The position numbers and the translations under genes were made by a program. A stretch of 64,000 nucleotides of DNA from MESE01 sp036675035 (GTDB lineage Bacteria; Pseudomonadota; Gammaproteobacteria; Burkholderiales; Burkholderiaceae_D), in NCBI GenBank assembly GCA_036675035.1, contig JAKFFO010000153.1, positions 21,006-85,005 of the forward strand, in the 5' to 3' direction. Below the pieces are notes generated by a model. That model saw nothing but the letters and a program-made list of their open reading frames with translations. It did no database searches and was not told the DNA's origin. Position 1 is the first letter of the stretch. The number at the start of each line of letters is the position of its first letter. Positions 8,251 through 16,823 of the stretch are shown here, one piece after another.

Positions 8251-9435
8251 TCAACTTTCGCCAAGCCCCGATCCGTTCGTTCTTTGTCTGACCGATGTCG
8301 GCAAGCGCTCGCGCTTCAGCGTTCGCAAGACGCGTACCAGCTTTGCCGCTTGACGCGATGAAAAGTCATTGCGCCGCTCCGCCTCAAGCAGCCACAGCTT
8401 GCCGCTGCGAGCAGCGTCAGTGCAGGTGTATCGCAGGATGCGGCCTGCGTACCGCATCGCAGTGATGCGGTTTCTATAGATGTCGACGCGGGAAATATCA
8501 CGTATCTCACCCAGCAGCCGGTATTTGTATTCATATCGTCCGGGCAGCAGATGAAATCGTTTTCCGCCGCGTGCTATGCCTTCGCAAATCGTAAAGTAGT
8601 AGCAGATGATGCCGAGACTGTAATTGTTATATTCCGGATCATGTGCAATAACATGCATGAAATAATTCTGGCCGATCCGAAACCCGATTGCGCCGCCGCG
8701 AACAATGCCGTCAATCGTGGCGACTCCCACTATGCCGCATTTTTTCGCCAGATCGATTATCCACCGCGTTTCCGCATCATCGATACGCGATTCGATATTC
8801 TTTCCCGCCATCCTGGCCCGGTTCAAGTCCACGATGTCGCGAATCTGCTGTTCACTTATTTTGGATCCGACGAACACCTCATAGCGATACGAAGGAAAAT
8901 CCTTTTCCAGACTGCTGGTGTAACGCTTGATGTTTCTGCGCATGTTTTTTCCAACCAGCGTGTGATATTCGCTAACCGTGGCCGGTAAAGTGACAACGAA
9001 ATCTTCGGTGCAATTGACGACATGATGCGGGAAGGGCAGTGCACGCAGGCTCGCTTCCACCTTTCCAAAAGATATGATTCTGACCGATTTGAATTTCTTG
9101 AAAATATAATTCGAGAACCGGGTTGCGGTTTCTTCATTCAGCTTGATGAATTCATTGATGACAACCACTTCATGCGTTGTCCGTTTGAACAGAAGTATGT
9201 TGCTGACGATATCGTTAGTCCATTCAACATATGTGCTGGCGCCTTCAATTGCTTGCGACATCTGGAAGTTTGAAAACGAACACAGCAGGTGGCCATGCAG
9301 CCGATCGATTTCGGCTGCGCAAAAATCGGGCACTTCATTTTCGTAACAACTGATTCTGGTCGGTAAATACGTTGACGGATGATCCGGCTTCGGCGTGCAG
9401 TCGAGCGGACGTATTGATCGAAACCCTGAATTCAT
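8251..9435 (-). CDS. GNAT/BcsL-like acyltransferase, paralog A
   Basis: This 394-residue protein looks like the CelD/BcsL branch of the GNAT fold, also related to FemAB-type transferases. An N-terminal half with weak GNAT character (ISCYENEVPDFCAAEIDRL onward) leads to GKNMRRNIKRY and a C-terminal acetyltransferase-like module (GIVGVATIDG, FMHVIAHDPEYNNYSLG, HLLPGRYEYKYRLLG). The last motif resembles the G(R/D)xxYKxRLG signature of this group. It is closely similar to 39845-41011 and more distantly to 38573-39673. Family members modify exopolysaccharides or cell-surface sugars, but the substrate here is unknown. It is monocistronic. Confidence 0.75.
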   Translation of the reverse strand: MNSGFRSIRPLDCTPKPDHPSTYLPTRISCYENEVPDFCAAEIDRLHGHLLCSFSNFQMSQAIEGASTYVEWTNDIVSNILLFKRTTHEVVVINEFIKLNEETATRFSNYIFKKFKSVRIISFGKVEASLRALPFPHHVVNCTEDFVVTLPATVSEYHTLVGKNMRRNIKRYTSSLEKDFPSYRYEVFVGSKISEQQIRDIVDLNRARMAGKNIESRIDDAETRWIIDLAKKCGIVGVATIDGIVRGGAIGFRIGQNYFMHVIAHDPEYNNYSLGIICYYFTICEGIARGGKRFHLLPGRYEYKYRLLGEIRDISRVDIYRNRITAMRYAGRILRYTCTDAARSGKLWLLEAERRNDFSSRQAAKLVRVLRTLKRERLPTSVRQRTNGSGLGES

Positions 9436-9630
9436 ATGGCTCGCTATCGATGGCGCAAAGATTCAAGTCGAAAATCGCTTGGCCGGTGCAGAGGAATTCA
9501 TACTGTAACGTGAACAGAAAAACGCAAATTGTAGTTTCTCAAGAAAGCAGATTTAAATTCGCCGATTTAAATCCGCGGTTTTAAGTTCGCGACATCCGCA
9601 TCCAGAAATATTCAGGTGCTGCCGATTGGT

Positions 9631-10491
9631 TCACAATGCCTGTATTTCAAATGTATTGCAGCTATCCACCTTGCCGCTTTCTATTCCGCGCCTGAACCAG
9701 CGCACCCGTTGTGCCGAAGTACCGTGGGTGAAGGAGTCGGGCACCACCTCACCATGCGCCTGGCGTTGCAGCGCGTCGTCACCGATCGCGGTAGCCGCGT
9801 TCAATGCGGCTTCGACGTCGCCGGCTTCGAGAATGCTGCGCGCACGATTCGCATGGTTGGCCCATACGCCGGCAAAACAATCGGCTTGCAATTCGATTCG
9901 CACCGACAGCGCATTGGCCTCGGTCTGCGACGCACCGCGCCGCATTCCATCCACTTTTTCCATGATGCCCATCACGTTTTGCACATGATGACCCACTTCA
10001 TGCGCAATCACATAAGCCTGTGCAAACTCGCCGGATACTCCGAACCGCTGCTGCATCAATCGATAAAAACTCAAATCGATATAGATCTTGCGGTCGCCGG
10101 GGCAGTAGAACGGGCCGGAAGCAGATTGACCGGTTCCGCATGCGGTCGGAGTCCGGCCGGAAAACAGCACAAGTTTTGGTTTCGGATAGTTTGCGCCGCC
10201 ATCCCGGAAAATTTCGGTCCACGTGTCTTCGGTATCTGCCAATACGGTGGAAACAAAGCCGGCCATTTCATCATTGGCAGATGGCTGGCCCGAAGAGGTC
10301 TGCTGTACTTGTGCCCGGTCGTCGCCGCCCAGAACGCTCAGCACCACACCCGGATCGATCCCGAAAAAATAGGAAGCGACCAGAGCGATTGCAATCGTGC
10401 CTATGCCGATAGAACCGCCGCGCAGCCCGACACCGCCGCTACCGCGCCGGTCTTCCACATTACCGCTTTTACGATTGCCTCTCCATTTCAT
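9631..10491 (-). CDS. Neutral zinc metallopeptidase, YpfJ family
   Basis: This 286-residue membrane-anchored protease-like protein has the zinc site HEVGHH (His164, Glu165, His168) and a downstream ELQADCFAGVWA that supplies the third ligand. Residues 1-25 are charged and Gly-rich, and residues 26-45 form a single membrane segment, placing the catalytic domain outside the cytoplasm. The ATG at 10491 is preceded by AAGGAT. The paired cysteines TACGTG and PFYCPGD are typical of the YpfJ/KPN_02809 family. The physiological substrate is not known. Confidence 0.92.
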   Translation of the reverse strand: MKWRGNRKSGNVEDRRGSGGVGLRGGSIGIGTIAIALVASYFFGIDPGVVLSVLGGDDRAQVQQTSSGQPSANDEMAGFVSTVLADTEDTWTEIFRDGGANYPKPKLVLFSGRTPTACGTGQSASGPFYCPGDRKIYIDLSFYRLMQQRFGVSGEFAQAYVIAHEVGHHVQNVMGIMEKVDGMRRGASQTEANALSVRIELQADCFAGVWANHANRARSILEAGDVEAALNAATAIGDDALQRQAHGEVVPDSFTHGTSAQRVRWFRRGIESGKVDSCNTFEIQAL

Positions 10492-10734
10492 CGAAATATC
10501 CTTTTCCGCAGCGGCGACAAGGTGCCAAGTCAGGCATCTGAAAATTAAAATGCATGGAAACATCGGCGCCAGAAGCCGGCGCCATGCTTTGTAAAACCGA
10601 CACGAAGCCGGTAAAAATCACATTGAAAATGGAACGTCAAAGCCTGCCGGTTGACCGCAATGCAGCAGGATCGGATTCAGGCGCAGCTATTGCTTGGCCA
10701 TGTCGAACGATGACAAGTTACAGGCCGCAATTCC

Positions 10735-10947
10735 ATGGCTAAACATATTGCACGGAAAGCAGAAGCAAGGCGCGCACCAGACGCACTTGATTCCCTTACA
10801 GATGAGAAAAGTGTTGTGCATCGTCTTTTTGATGCCTTCGACCAGGCCGGAAACGATGCCGATCCCGCACGCAAGGCCGAACTCGCCCAGGAAATTTTCC
10901 GGGAAATTGCAGCGAAAACGCGCAGCGGGAATGATAACGACGCGTAG
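10735..10947 (+). pseudogene. Truncated hemerythrin-domain-like protein
   Basis: This 70-residue frame begins MAKHIARKAEARRAPDALDS and continues VVHRLFDAFDQA and RKAELAQEIFREI, which looks like the first two helices of bacterial hemerythrin proteins (typical start: xARKAEAxRAPDAIxLLxxDHxxV). It lacks the conserved DH after DSLTDEKSV, and it ends before the later iron-binding histidines and glutamates, so it could not form the di-iron site. It may be a decayed gene or a small helical protein derived from one. The family reading is by eye and uncertain. Confidence 0.45.
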
Positions 10948-11138
10948 GTCAATTGGCTTTTCTAACGGGAACTGATTGCATTTCTCCTGGCCCGCCTGCA
11001 TCGCGCGTCATTGCGGCACACTTTCTGCGGCGCGAGTGTACCGGATGCAGGCGAGGGTTCGTGCCCGGATTGCGGACAGCTTCCTGAATGGTGTGGCAAC
11101 GCGGCGCGAAATTGATGAAACGCGGCGGAGTTGTGAGT

Positions 11139-11378
11139 TTATTTGATGTGCGGCGAAGGCAACGGACCGGCCACGCTGATTCGGATGCCGTCCAGCGACA
11201 CCGTTTGTCCCGTGCGAATCTTGCAGGTTTTTCGTAGCTCGGTGTGGCCATCTACCGATACCGCACCGGACGCGACCAGCATCTTGCCTGCACCACCGCT
11301 GTCGCACACCCCGACCAGCTTGAGCAGCTGGTTCAGTTCGACGTAGTCGCCGTCAAGGAAAAATTCAATATTCTGCAT
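11139..11378 (-). CDS. S4-domain RNA-binding protein, YbcJ-like
   Basis: This 79-residue protein is a stand-alone S4 domain: YVELNQLLKLVGVCDSGGAGKMLVASGAVSVDGHTELRK. Such small proteins (YbcJ type) bind structured RNA and are thought to act near ribosomes. The length matches the family. Its stop at 11139 is followed by about 190 bases without a gene up to the hemerythrin remnant. It starts 27 bases downstream of the end of the gene at 11406-11693 on the same strand, so the two may be co-transcribed. Confidence 0.9.
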   Translation of the reverse strand: MQNIEFFLDGDYVELNQLLKLVGVCDSGGAGKMLVASGAVSVDGHTELRKTCKIRTGQTVSLDGIRISVAGPLPSPHIK

Positions 11379-11405
11379 TTTTTGGATAGAAGACTTGGAA
11401 TATTT

Positions 11406-11693
11406 TTACGGTGATCGTTGTGCGTAGCATGCCTGTTCGGCCTTGTCCGCCCATACCGCCAGATTCGCAAGCAAGTCCTGCTGGCTGAATGAGCAGCTTT
11501 CATCGGTAAACAGACTACCCGCTTCCAGCCGGCCCAGCAAATCTTCCATCATCTGCGCATAGCGAGCCGGCAAATCGGCCAGCAGCGCTGTTTGCGATCG
11601 CCACTCCCGGCAAAATTCGGCAATGGATTGCCGGCCGTTCTGCACTTCGGACAGCGAGTGCCGTATTGAGCGAATTGCTTGATCGTGTGACAT
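11406..11693 (-). CDS. Small hypothetical protein
   Basis: This is a 95-residue acidic, helical, cytoplasmic protein (SIRHSLSEVQNGRQSIAEFC, ARYAQMMEDLLGRLEAG). I do not recognise a family. The start at 11693 opens the longest sensible frame. It is followed closely by the S4-domain gene, so the pair may form an operon, but that says little about function. Confidence 0.6.
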   Translation of the reverse strand: MSHDQAIRSIRHSLSEVQNGRQSIAEFCREWRSQTALLADLPARYAQMMEDLLGRLEAGSLFTDESCSFSQQDLLANLAVWADKAEQACYAQRSP

Positions 11694-11861
11694 GGTGGGA
11701 GTTTGAGTTAATTCTTAAAAGTGATCAGTCGTACGCGGGGCAGTAGCGCTGACCTCTGTCGCTTCAACCATGGAATATACCGTTGAACCCGCTTGGGCGT
11801 CGAATCAGAGTCGACTGATTTCCTGCCAATGGCTTCAAGCCTTCAATCAAGGCTTATGAAA

Positions 11862-12242
11862 TCAGGATTGAAACGCAGCCACCAAAAACAAGCTTGCGAC
11901 GCATCCGTATCCGATCATGAAGGCCACGGTACGCAAACCGGCACGATCAGCCAGGTAAAAAAACGTGAACGCAATACGTGCGGCAATAAATGCTACGGCA
12001 AGGGCATTGACCGTGGATTGAGGGGCATGCAATTGCTGTGCAATGATCACCGCGGACGCAAAAAACGGAAAAGCCTCGAAATGATTCCGATGCGCATAAT
12101 CTGCGCGTTTTCGCATGCCTTGCTGATTATCGAGCCAGGCGCGCGGGTTGCTATTGTCATACCCGCGTTGCAGCTTCGCAATCGCGACCGTCAGGAGCGG
12201 CATCACGCCCGCGATCAACACACACCAGTACGCAATTTCCAT
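11862..12242 (-). CDS. MAPEG-family membrane protein
   Basis: This 126-residue protein has four hydrophobic segments and the conserved features of the MAPEG superfamily: NPRAWLD near residue 33, then RKRADYAHRNHFEAFPFFASAV, and FIAARIAFTFFYLADRAGLRT. Eukaryotic relatives are glutathione-dependent enzymes and leukotriene synthases; the bacterial inner-membrane members have no assigned substrate. It stands alone on the minus strand. Confidence 0.88.
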   Translation of the reverse strand: MEIAYWCVLIAGVMPLLTVAIAKLQRGYDNSNPRAWLDNQQGMRKRADYAHRNHFEAFPFFASAVIIAQQLHAPQSTVNALAVAFIAARIAFTFFYLADRAGLRTVAFMIGYGCVASLFLVAAFQS

Positions 12243-12408
12243 ATATTTCCGAATGTTTTTTGACTTTACCGAAGACTAAGCCGCATATTGTACTGAACGG
12301 CGGTCGATACACGCGTTTGGGATGCGGCGCGGTCGACTCGAAATTCCGACGATATTGACGCGATTCGCACTTCCTGCAGAAGCCTCCGTTCCCGAATCCT
12401 GCCTGCGT

Positions 12409-13578
12409 TCAATGAGCCTGCAGTTTCCCTTTTTCCATCCAGCCCAGTACAGGTGCATGCAGGCTTTGGATATATAGCCGATCCGCCGTCTCCGTGACAC
12501 CGGTCGTTTCCGGATACTTCCCGCTCGGATCCTGCAGGTCGGCGACTATCTTCCCTTGTTCGTCGAAAGCAATGACGTGGCCGTATGCAGGCGGCACCGG
12601 CCACATCGATTTCGGCAGGCGCATCGTCATCTTGCGCAAGAACGGTTTGTCGGCAAGCTTGTCGACTGTGGCGCCGCGCGGTTTGGTAAATCCGAGCCAT
12701 ATCCGGCCGTTCATGCCGCGCATCAGGTTGTCGGGATAGCCCGGCAGGTTGTCCAGCAGCACTCGCGCCTGCGGCAAGCTGTTCAGGTTGCTGGCGGCAC
12801 TCAGCCTGCGCGCACTCGTATCGATTTTCCATACGCGGTATTTTCCGGTTTCTGCCACGAATAGTGAGAGCCCGTCGGCCGCCAGAGCCAGCCCGTTTGC
12901 GAACGACAAATCGCCTATCACCAGCTGGGTGCGGGCGGATGCCGGATCGTAAACCAGCACGCGTCCGGTAGCGGAATGCTCCATGATATCCAGCACGCTG
13001 GCATTAAAGGTTCCGCCCCATTCCTTTGGGCCGAAACGGCGCGATGCGTCAGTGAAGTAGATCTTGCCGTCGCGAGCGATTGCCACCGCATCGGCGTACC
13101 GGATCGGATCCGGGGTGCCATTGAAGGTTACTTTATCGGCCAGTACCCTGATCTTCGGATCGGTCTCGGGTGCGCCATCCAGCCCGGCACCGGCTTCGAC
13201 CGCCAGCAGGCCGCGCATCGCATCGGCAGCAATCAACCGGCCGCTCGCATCGAAATCGAAGCCGAGCACGCGTCCGCCGGTTTTTGCCCACACTTGCATA
13301 TCCGAACCATCCGGGTTCATGCGCAGTATCTTGCCGCCATCCACGGCAGCGTACAGCTTTCCGTCATGGCCGACCGCAACGTGTTCCGGCCCGCTCTCGC
13401 TACCTATCGCAATATGCGTCAGGCCGGACAGACGTGTATTGGCGGCATGCGGTCCGACATAGCCGGAATCTTTCGGCGCCTGCCATACCACCGGCTCGAT
13501 CGGCACCGGCGCCAAGGTGAGGTAAGCGGCCAGTATCAAGACCGGTATGGCCAATGCGATAGAAATCTTGCGTAACAT
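12409..13578 (-). CDS. SMP-30/strictosidine-synthase-like beta-propeller protein
   Basis: This 389-residue protein has an N-terminal membrane anchor or signal (residues 4-24, ISIALAIPVLILAAYLTLAP) followed by a six-bladed beta-propeller of the SMP-30/gluconolactonase/strictosidine-synthase superfamily (APMAP-like). Visible blade repeats are HVAVGHDGKLYAAVDGGKIL, GFDFDASGRLIAADAMRGL and SFANGLALAADGLSLFVAE. Relatives are lactonases or arylesterases that bind calcium. The domain is probably periplasmic. The substrate is not predictable. Confidence 0.85.
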   Translation of the reverse strand: MLRKISIALAIPVLILAAYLTLAPVPIEPVVWQAPKDSGYVGPHAANTRLSGLTHIAIGSESGPEHVAVGHDGKLYAAVDGGKILRMNPDGSDMQVWAKTGGRVLGFDFDASGRLIAADAMRGLLAVEAGAGLDGAPETDPKIRVLADKVTFNGTPDPIRYADAVAIARDGKIYFTDASRRFGPKEWGGTFNASVLDIMEHSATGRVLVYDPASARTQLVIGDLSFANGLALAADGLSLFVAETGKYRVWKIDTSARRLSAASNLNSLPQARVLLDNLPGYPDNLMRGMNGRIWLGFTKPRGATVDKLADKPFLRKMTMRLPKSMWPVPPAYGHVIAFDEQGKIVADLQDPSGKYPETTGVTETADRLYIQSLHAPVLGWMEKGKLQAH

Positions 13579-13672
13579 TACGGCGTCCTTTCTTCACGGA
13601 ATTTTCGCTATCATGATGTTGCAGCGAAAATCTTGCAAGCCGGTTTGTTATTTCAATCAATTGAATGTTCGG

Positions 13673-13996
13673 ATGCCGCGCCATCACCATCATGTCTATG
13701 TAGTCGAATTGTCGAACGACGTTCTCCGCGAGTCGCGCTTCCAGAAAGCGAATCCTGATTACATACCCGACAAGCCTTGTGTCTACGTTGGCATGACCGG
13801 ACTGAACCCGGATCTGCGTTTCGACAAGCACAAGGCCGGCATTCAGTCGAACCGATTCGTGCTCGAGTATGGCTTGCGCCTTTTGCCGGAACTGTACGAG
13901 ATGTACAACCCGATGCCGTACGAAGGCGCATGCGATATGGAAGTCGAGCTGGCTATCGGCCTGCGGGAGGCGGGCTACGGCGTGTGGCAGGCGTGA
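13673..13996 (+). CDS. Small GIY-YIG-like protein
   Basis: This roughly 107-residue protein starts HHHHVYVVELS and contains KPCVYVGMTGLNPDLRFDKHKAG, which fits the VY...YVG core of a minimal GIY-YIG domain, followed by GLRLLPELYEMYNPMPY and a glutamate-rich helix. The arginine and glutamate positions are compatible with a nuclease but I could not confirm them. Short homologs are common in Burkholderiales, sometimes mis-named. The start is uncertain: there is no clear ribosome-binding site and the frame opens at 13547. Confidence 0.65.
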   Translation: MPRHHHHVYVVELSNDVLRESRFQKANPDYIPDKPCVYVGMTGLNPDLRFDKHKAGIQSNRFVLEYGLRLLPELYEMYNPMPYEGACDMEVELAIGLREAGYGVWQA

Positions 13997-14084
13997 TCCG
14001 ACGCAGGCGCCGGCCGGAGCCTGAATCTGGTTGCCCGGATTCCTGATCGGTAGTAGCATTTCCCTTCACTTCCACGGAGGCGCC

Positions 14085-14618
14085 ATGCGCAAAACAGCCG
14101 TTTCAATACTGATGTTGTCCATGTCATGCTCGTCTGCCGCGGTATGGGCCGCCAGCCAGATCAAGCCCGGGCTGTGGGAAGTGACCGTGAAATCGGATGC
14201 AATGAAGAACATGCCGAAGATTCCGCCGGAACAGATGAAGAAAATGCGCGAGATGGGTATCAACATGCCCGAGATGCAGGACGGCGGAATGGTCAGCAAG
14301 GTATGCCTCACCAGGGAAATGGTGGAGCAGGACGAGGCGCCGCAAATGGCTCAAAAGGAGTCCGGCTGCCAAAGCAAAAACTATCAGCGCAGCGGCAATG
14401 CCTATTCTCTCGACATCGTCTGTGACGGCCCGCACATGACCGGCACCGGCAAGGTGAAAGGCGCCTATTCCAGCAGTGAGCGTTTCACGTCGACATACGA
14501 CTTCAAGGGCGCAGCGCGCGGTCAGCCGGTCAACCATCATCAGGAGTCCAGCGGCAAATGGCTGGGGTCGGATTGCGGTTCCGTAAAACCGATTGATCAA
14601 CAGTTCGGGAAAAAATAA
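14085..14618 (+). CDS. DUF3617-family exported protein
   Basis: This 177-residue protein has a signal peptide (cleavage probably after VWAAS near residue 22) and the QIKPGLWEVTVKS opening typical of DUF3617. Four cysteines probably form two disulfides (VCLTREM, SGCQSK, IVCDGPH, SDCGS). The ATG at 14085 is preceded by GGAGG. Family members are periplasmic with no known activity. A terminator follows at 14634. Confidence 0.88.
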   Translation: MRKTAVSILMLSMSCSSAAVWAASQIKPGLWEVTVKSDAMKNMPKIPPEQMKKMREMGINMPEMQDGGMVSKVCLTREMVEQDEAPQMAQKESGCQSKNYQRSGNAYSLDIVCDGPHMTGTGKVKGAYSSSERFTSTYDFKGAARGQPVNHHQESSGKWLGSDCGSVKPIDQQFGKK

Positions 14619-14633
14619 CCCGGCTCGGCGCAA

Positions 14634-14675
14634 GCGAACACGGCCTGTGATTTTCCCGGCCATGTTCGCGTTTTC
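14634..14675 (+). terminator. Rho-independent terminator after DUF3617 gene
   Basis: GCGAACACGGCC (14634-14645) pairs with GGCCATGTTCGC (14658-14669) with one C-A mismatch and a 12-base loop, followed by GTTTTCG. It lies 15 bases past the stop codon. Confidence 0.65.
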
Positions 14676-14703
14676 GTGAGAGCGGCACGAACCTCGTTCG
14701 ACG

Positions 14704-14979
14704 TCAGCGCGGTTTGCTGTCGAAATTCCATGTTTCGCCGTGCTTCAGGTAAGTTACCTTGTCCTGCAATCCGGCTTCCCTTACCTGTTTTTCAAAATCT
14801 TCAATCGGCGATTTGAATACATCGTAGTCGTTGTAATGGATCGGTATCGCCCGGCGCGGCGCGATTATTTTCAACAGGCGAACGCCTTCGGCCTCATCCA
14901 TCGTTACCATCACAGTGTTGAGTATCCTGGTTCCGCCCAGGTGTAGCAGTGCAAGGTCTACATCGGGATAGCGCTTCTA
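14704..14979 (-). pseudogene. C-terminal remnant of an MBL-fold metal-dependent hydrolase
   Basis: On the minus strand the frame reads RYPDVDLALLHLGGT, VMVTMDEAEGVRLLKI and then APRRAIPIHYNDYDVFKSP, followed by LKHGETWNF. This is the characteristic end of UlaG-like beta-lactamase-fold hydrolases. An in-frame stop at 14977-14979 precedes it, and the catalytic HxHxDH half is absent from the adjacent sequence. I therefore call it a 5'-truncated gene. A protein could still start at the GTG at 14913 (69 residues) but would lack the metal site. Confidence 0.75.
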
Positions 14980-15041
14980 TGTCGGGGAGGCATGGCGCAA
15001 TGGCCCTTTACAAATGGCTGCGTTGGTAGCGAAGATTTTTT

Positions 15042-15716
15042 TCACGCATAAATATTATCTTTCGAAATGGCCTGACGCTTTGGCTTGCTGGCCTGATGGC
15101 CCAGGAAAGTCAAAATCAAATATACGGCGAGCAGTTGCAATGCCACCGTTGTATCGCTCGACGGCGAGGGCATGATCAGCGTCGATATCTGAACCGCACT
15201 CATCACGATTCCCAGCCATATATACCGCGCACGGTTTTCGGCCGCAATTTTAAGGCAGACAATGACCATGCTCCACAGCAGTGCCAGTTCCAGTGCAAGC
15301 GCGATGTAGCGGAAATTCCAGAGGCCCAAGCCTACCTTGAAGCTGTCGTACCACAGCGGCAGGTCCGGTAGATGGACGATGAAATCCAGAATCCAGTGGG
15401 ATCCTACAACGATGCCGATCAGCATCGCGTTGCGAAGCCGATGTACGGATCGCTTCGAAAATCGCCAGTACAGAATTGCTGCGAGCCCGGACCAGGCGAG
15501 CGCTGCCGGCAGGCTGTGAGTGTATGGCATGAAATACAGGTCCAGCGGATTGGGCGGATTGAAGCCCGGAATAATCCGAAGCTTTTCAATGCCGGATAAA
15601 ACCAGGATGGCCCAGAAAAAATCGACGAGCTGACAGGCGATCAAAAGCAGCGGAAGCGAAAGGGACGGGACGGCACGCTTGGCCAGAAACGCGGCTGAGT
15701 AATGGCCTGTCAACAT
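15042..15716 (-). CDS. Integral membrane protein of unknown function
   Basis: This 224-residue protein has about six or seven membrane segments. It begins MLTGHYSAAFLAKRAVPSL and contains polar conserved-looking spots in membrane regions: CQLVDFFWAI, YFMPYTHSLPAA, GSHWILDFIVHLPDLPLW. The histidine and aspartate placement resembles membrane-bound metal-dependent hydrolases (YdjM-like), but this is a weak inference. The short cytoplasmic tail is basic. It stands just upstream of the truncated MBL-fold remnant on the same strand. Confidence 0.7.
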   Translation of the reverse strand: MLTGHYSAAFLAKRAVPSLSLPLLLIACQLVDFFWAILVLSGIEKLRIIPGFNPPNPLDLYFMPYTHSLPAALAWSGLAAILYWRFSKRSVHRLRNAMLIGIVVGSHWILDFIVHLPDLPLWYDSFKVGLGLWNFRYIALALELALLWSMVIVCLKIAAENRARYIWLGIVMSAVQISTLIMPSPSSDTTVALQLLAVYLILTFLGHQASKPKRQAISKDNIYA

Positions 15717-15850
15717 GGCGGGCTCCCCTTGGCTTGGTATTCTTGTTGCGGATCGGCGCTAGCCTAGCATGCCGGAGCGCGCACGCTGTATGGCACCGCA
15801 AACCGCCCGATCCGGTCCAGGAAAATCCGGGCATGAAACAGAAGGGCGAA

Positions 15851-16243
15851 CTATCTGGCAATGACGCTGATTGCGAGCGCCACGGTCTTGGTCGAATCCA
15901 CTGCAGACGTGGCGGTCAGCGTGAAATTTGTATCGACCGGGCTGGTTATTACCGCATCCCAAACCAGCGGCGTGACTATTTTCAAGGAGCTGGCGGCGCT
16001 GCTGGATCCGGCCGAAAAGACCACCGGTGTGCTGGATCCGATTTCAAGCCGCTGCCCGGAATTGAGGACCAGGCTTGCCCCGCCCGGGCCTATCGTTGCC
16101 GCCATGCCAGGCACTTCGGCGCCATCGACTCTGACCGTCAACGCCAGATCGGGCGCAATCGAAAAACTGCCATCATCGTCGCCGCCGCCGCAAGCCACGA
16201 GCACCATGCAGAGGAGCGAAAGCATTGCAAATTTGAGTGTCAT
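15851..16243 (-). CDS. Small lipoprotein with beta-rich domain
   Basis: This 130-residue protein has a lipoprotein signal (LLCMVLVAC, lipid-modified Cys at residue 18) followed by GGGDDDGS. The rest is beta-rich, rich in Ser, Thr, Ala and Val, and resembles a single Ig-like or surface-adhesion module. No partner is evident. It is probably anchored in the outer membrane. Function is unknown. Confidence 0.7.
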   Translation of the reverse strand: MTLKFAMLSLLCMVLVACGGGDDDGSFSIAPDLALTVRVDGAEVPGMAATIGPGGASLVLNSGQRLEIGSSTPVVFSAGSSSAASSLKIVTPLVWDAVITSPVDTNFTLTATSAVDSTKTVALAISVIAR

Positions 16244-16497
16244 GGCTGTTCCTTGTCAGGGATTGAAGAAGGCACGATGATGCGCGATGGTCCATTGACA
16301 TGATGATTGATGTGGGCACATTGGTATTGCGCATTATCGGGGTCGCGTTGCGGATTGCCCAACGTCCGGAGAAATTGACTTGCCGTTTTGAAATACAAAT
16401 CACCTCGCATGATGACGGCGCGGCGTTGCCGAACTATTGATCTTATCGCCCATCCTACGGATTCGGACCTACACCAGTGTGTCGAACGGAGGAAACC

Positions 16498-16704
16498 ATG
16501 ACACGACAGGATCAAGCAGCGAAGGATCGTACGCGGAATACCAGCAAATCCGATCAGCGCCAGCCTCAGCCGGGCGGACTGGGAAACCAGAACATTAGCC
16601 GGCCGGCTCCGATCGAGCAACCAGAAAAGAGTCCGGGCACGCCAGAGCAGCGGGGACTGGAAGACCTGAACCTGACCAGGCCTGCACCGACCGAGCGGCG
16701 CTGA
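16498..16704 (+). CDS. Small hydrophilic protein with internal repeat
   Basis: This 68-residue, probably disordered protein starts at an ATG with GGAGGAAA directly upstream. It contains two similar segments, GGLGNQNISRPAPIEQ and RGLEDLNLTRPAPTERR, so an xGL-xN(I/L)(S/T)RPAP unit is repeated. It is rich in Gln, Arg and Pro, with no cysteines, signal or membrane segment. It ends about 120 bases before the purine permease on the same strand. Function is unknown. Confidence 0.6.
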   Translation: MTRQDQAAKDRTRNTSKSDQRQPQPGGLGNQNISRPAPIEQPEKSPGTPEQRGLEDLNLTRPAPTERR

Positions 16705-16823
16705 CGCTCAGTTGAGCTTTCCATCATCTGACCGAATCGGCGCGAGAACCGGTTGCCCGCACTCAAAAGCCGTGGCAGCATACGGCAGCTGCAAATTCCG
16801 AATAACCGAATCAGGGATGACAA

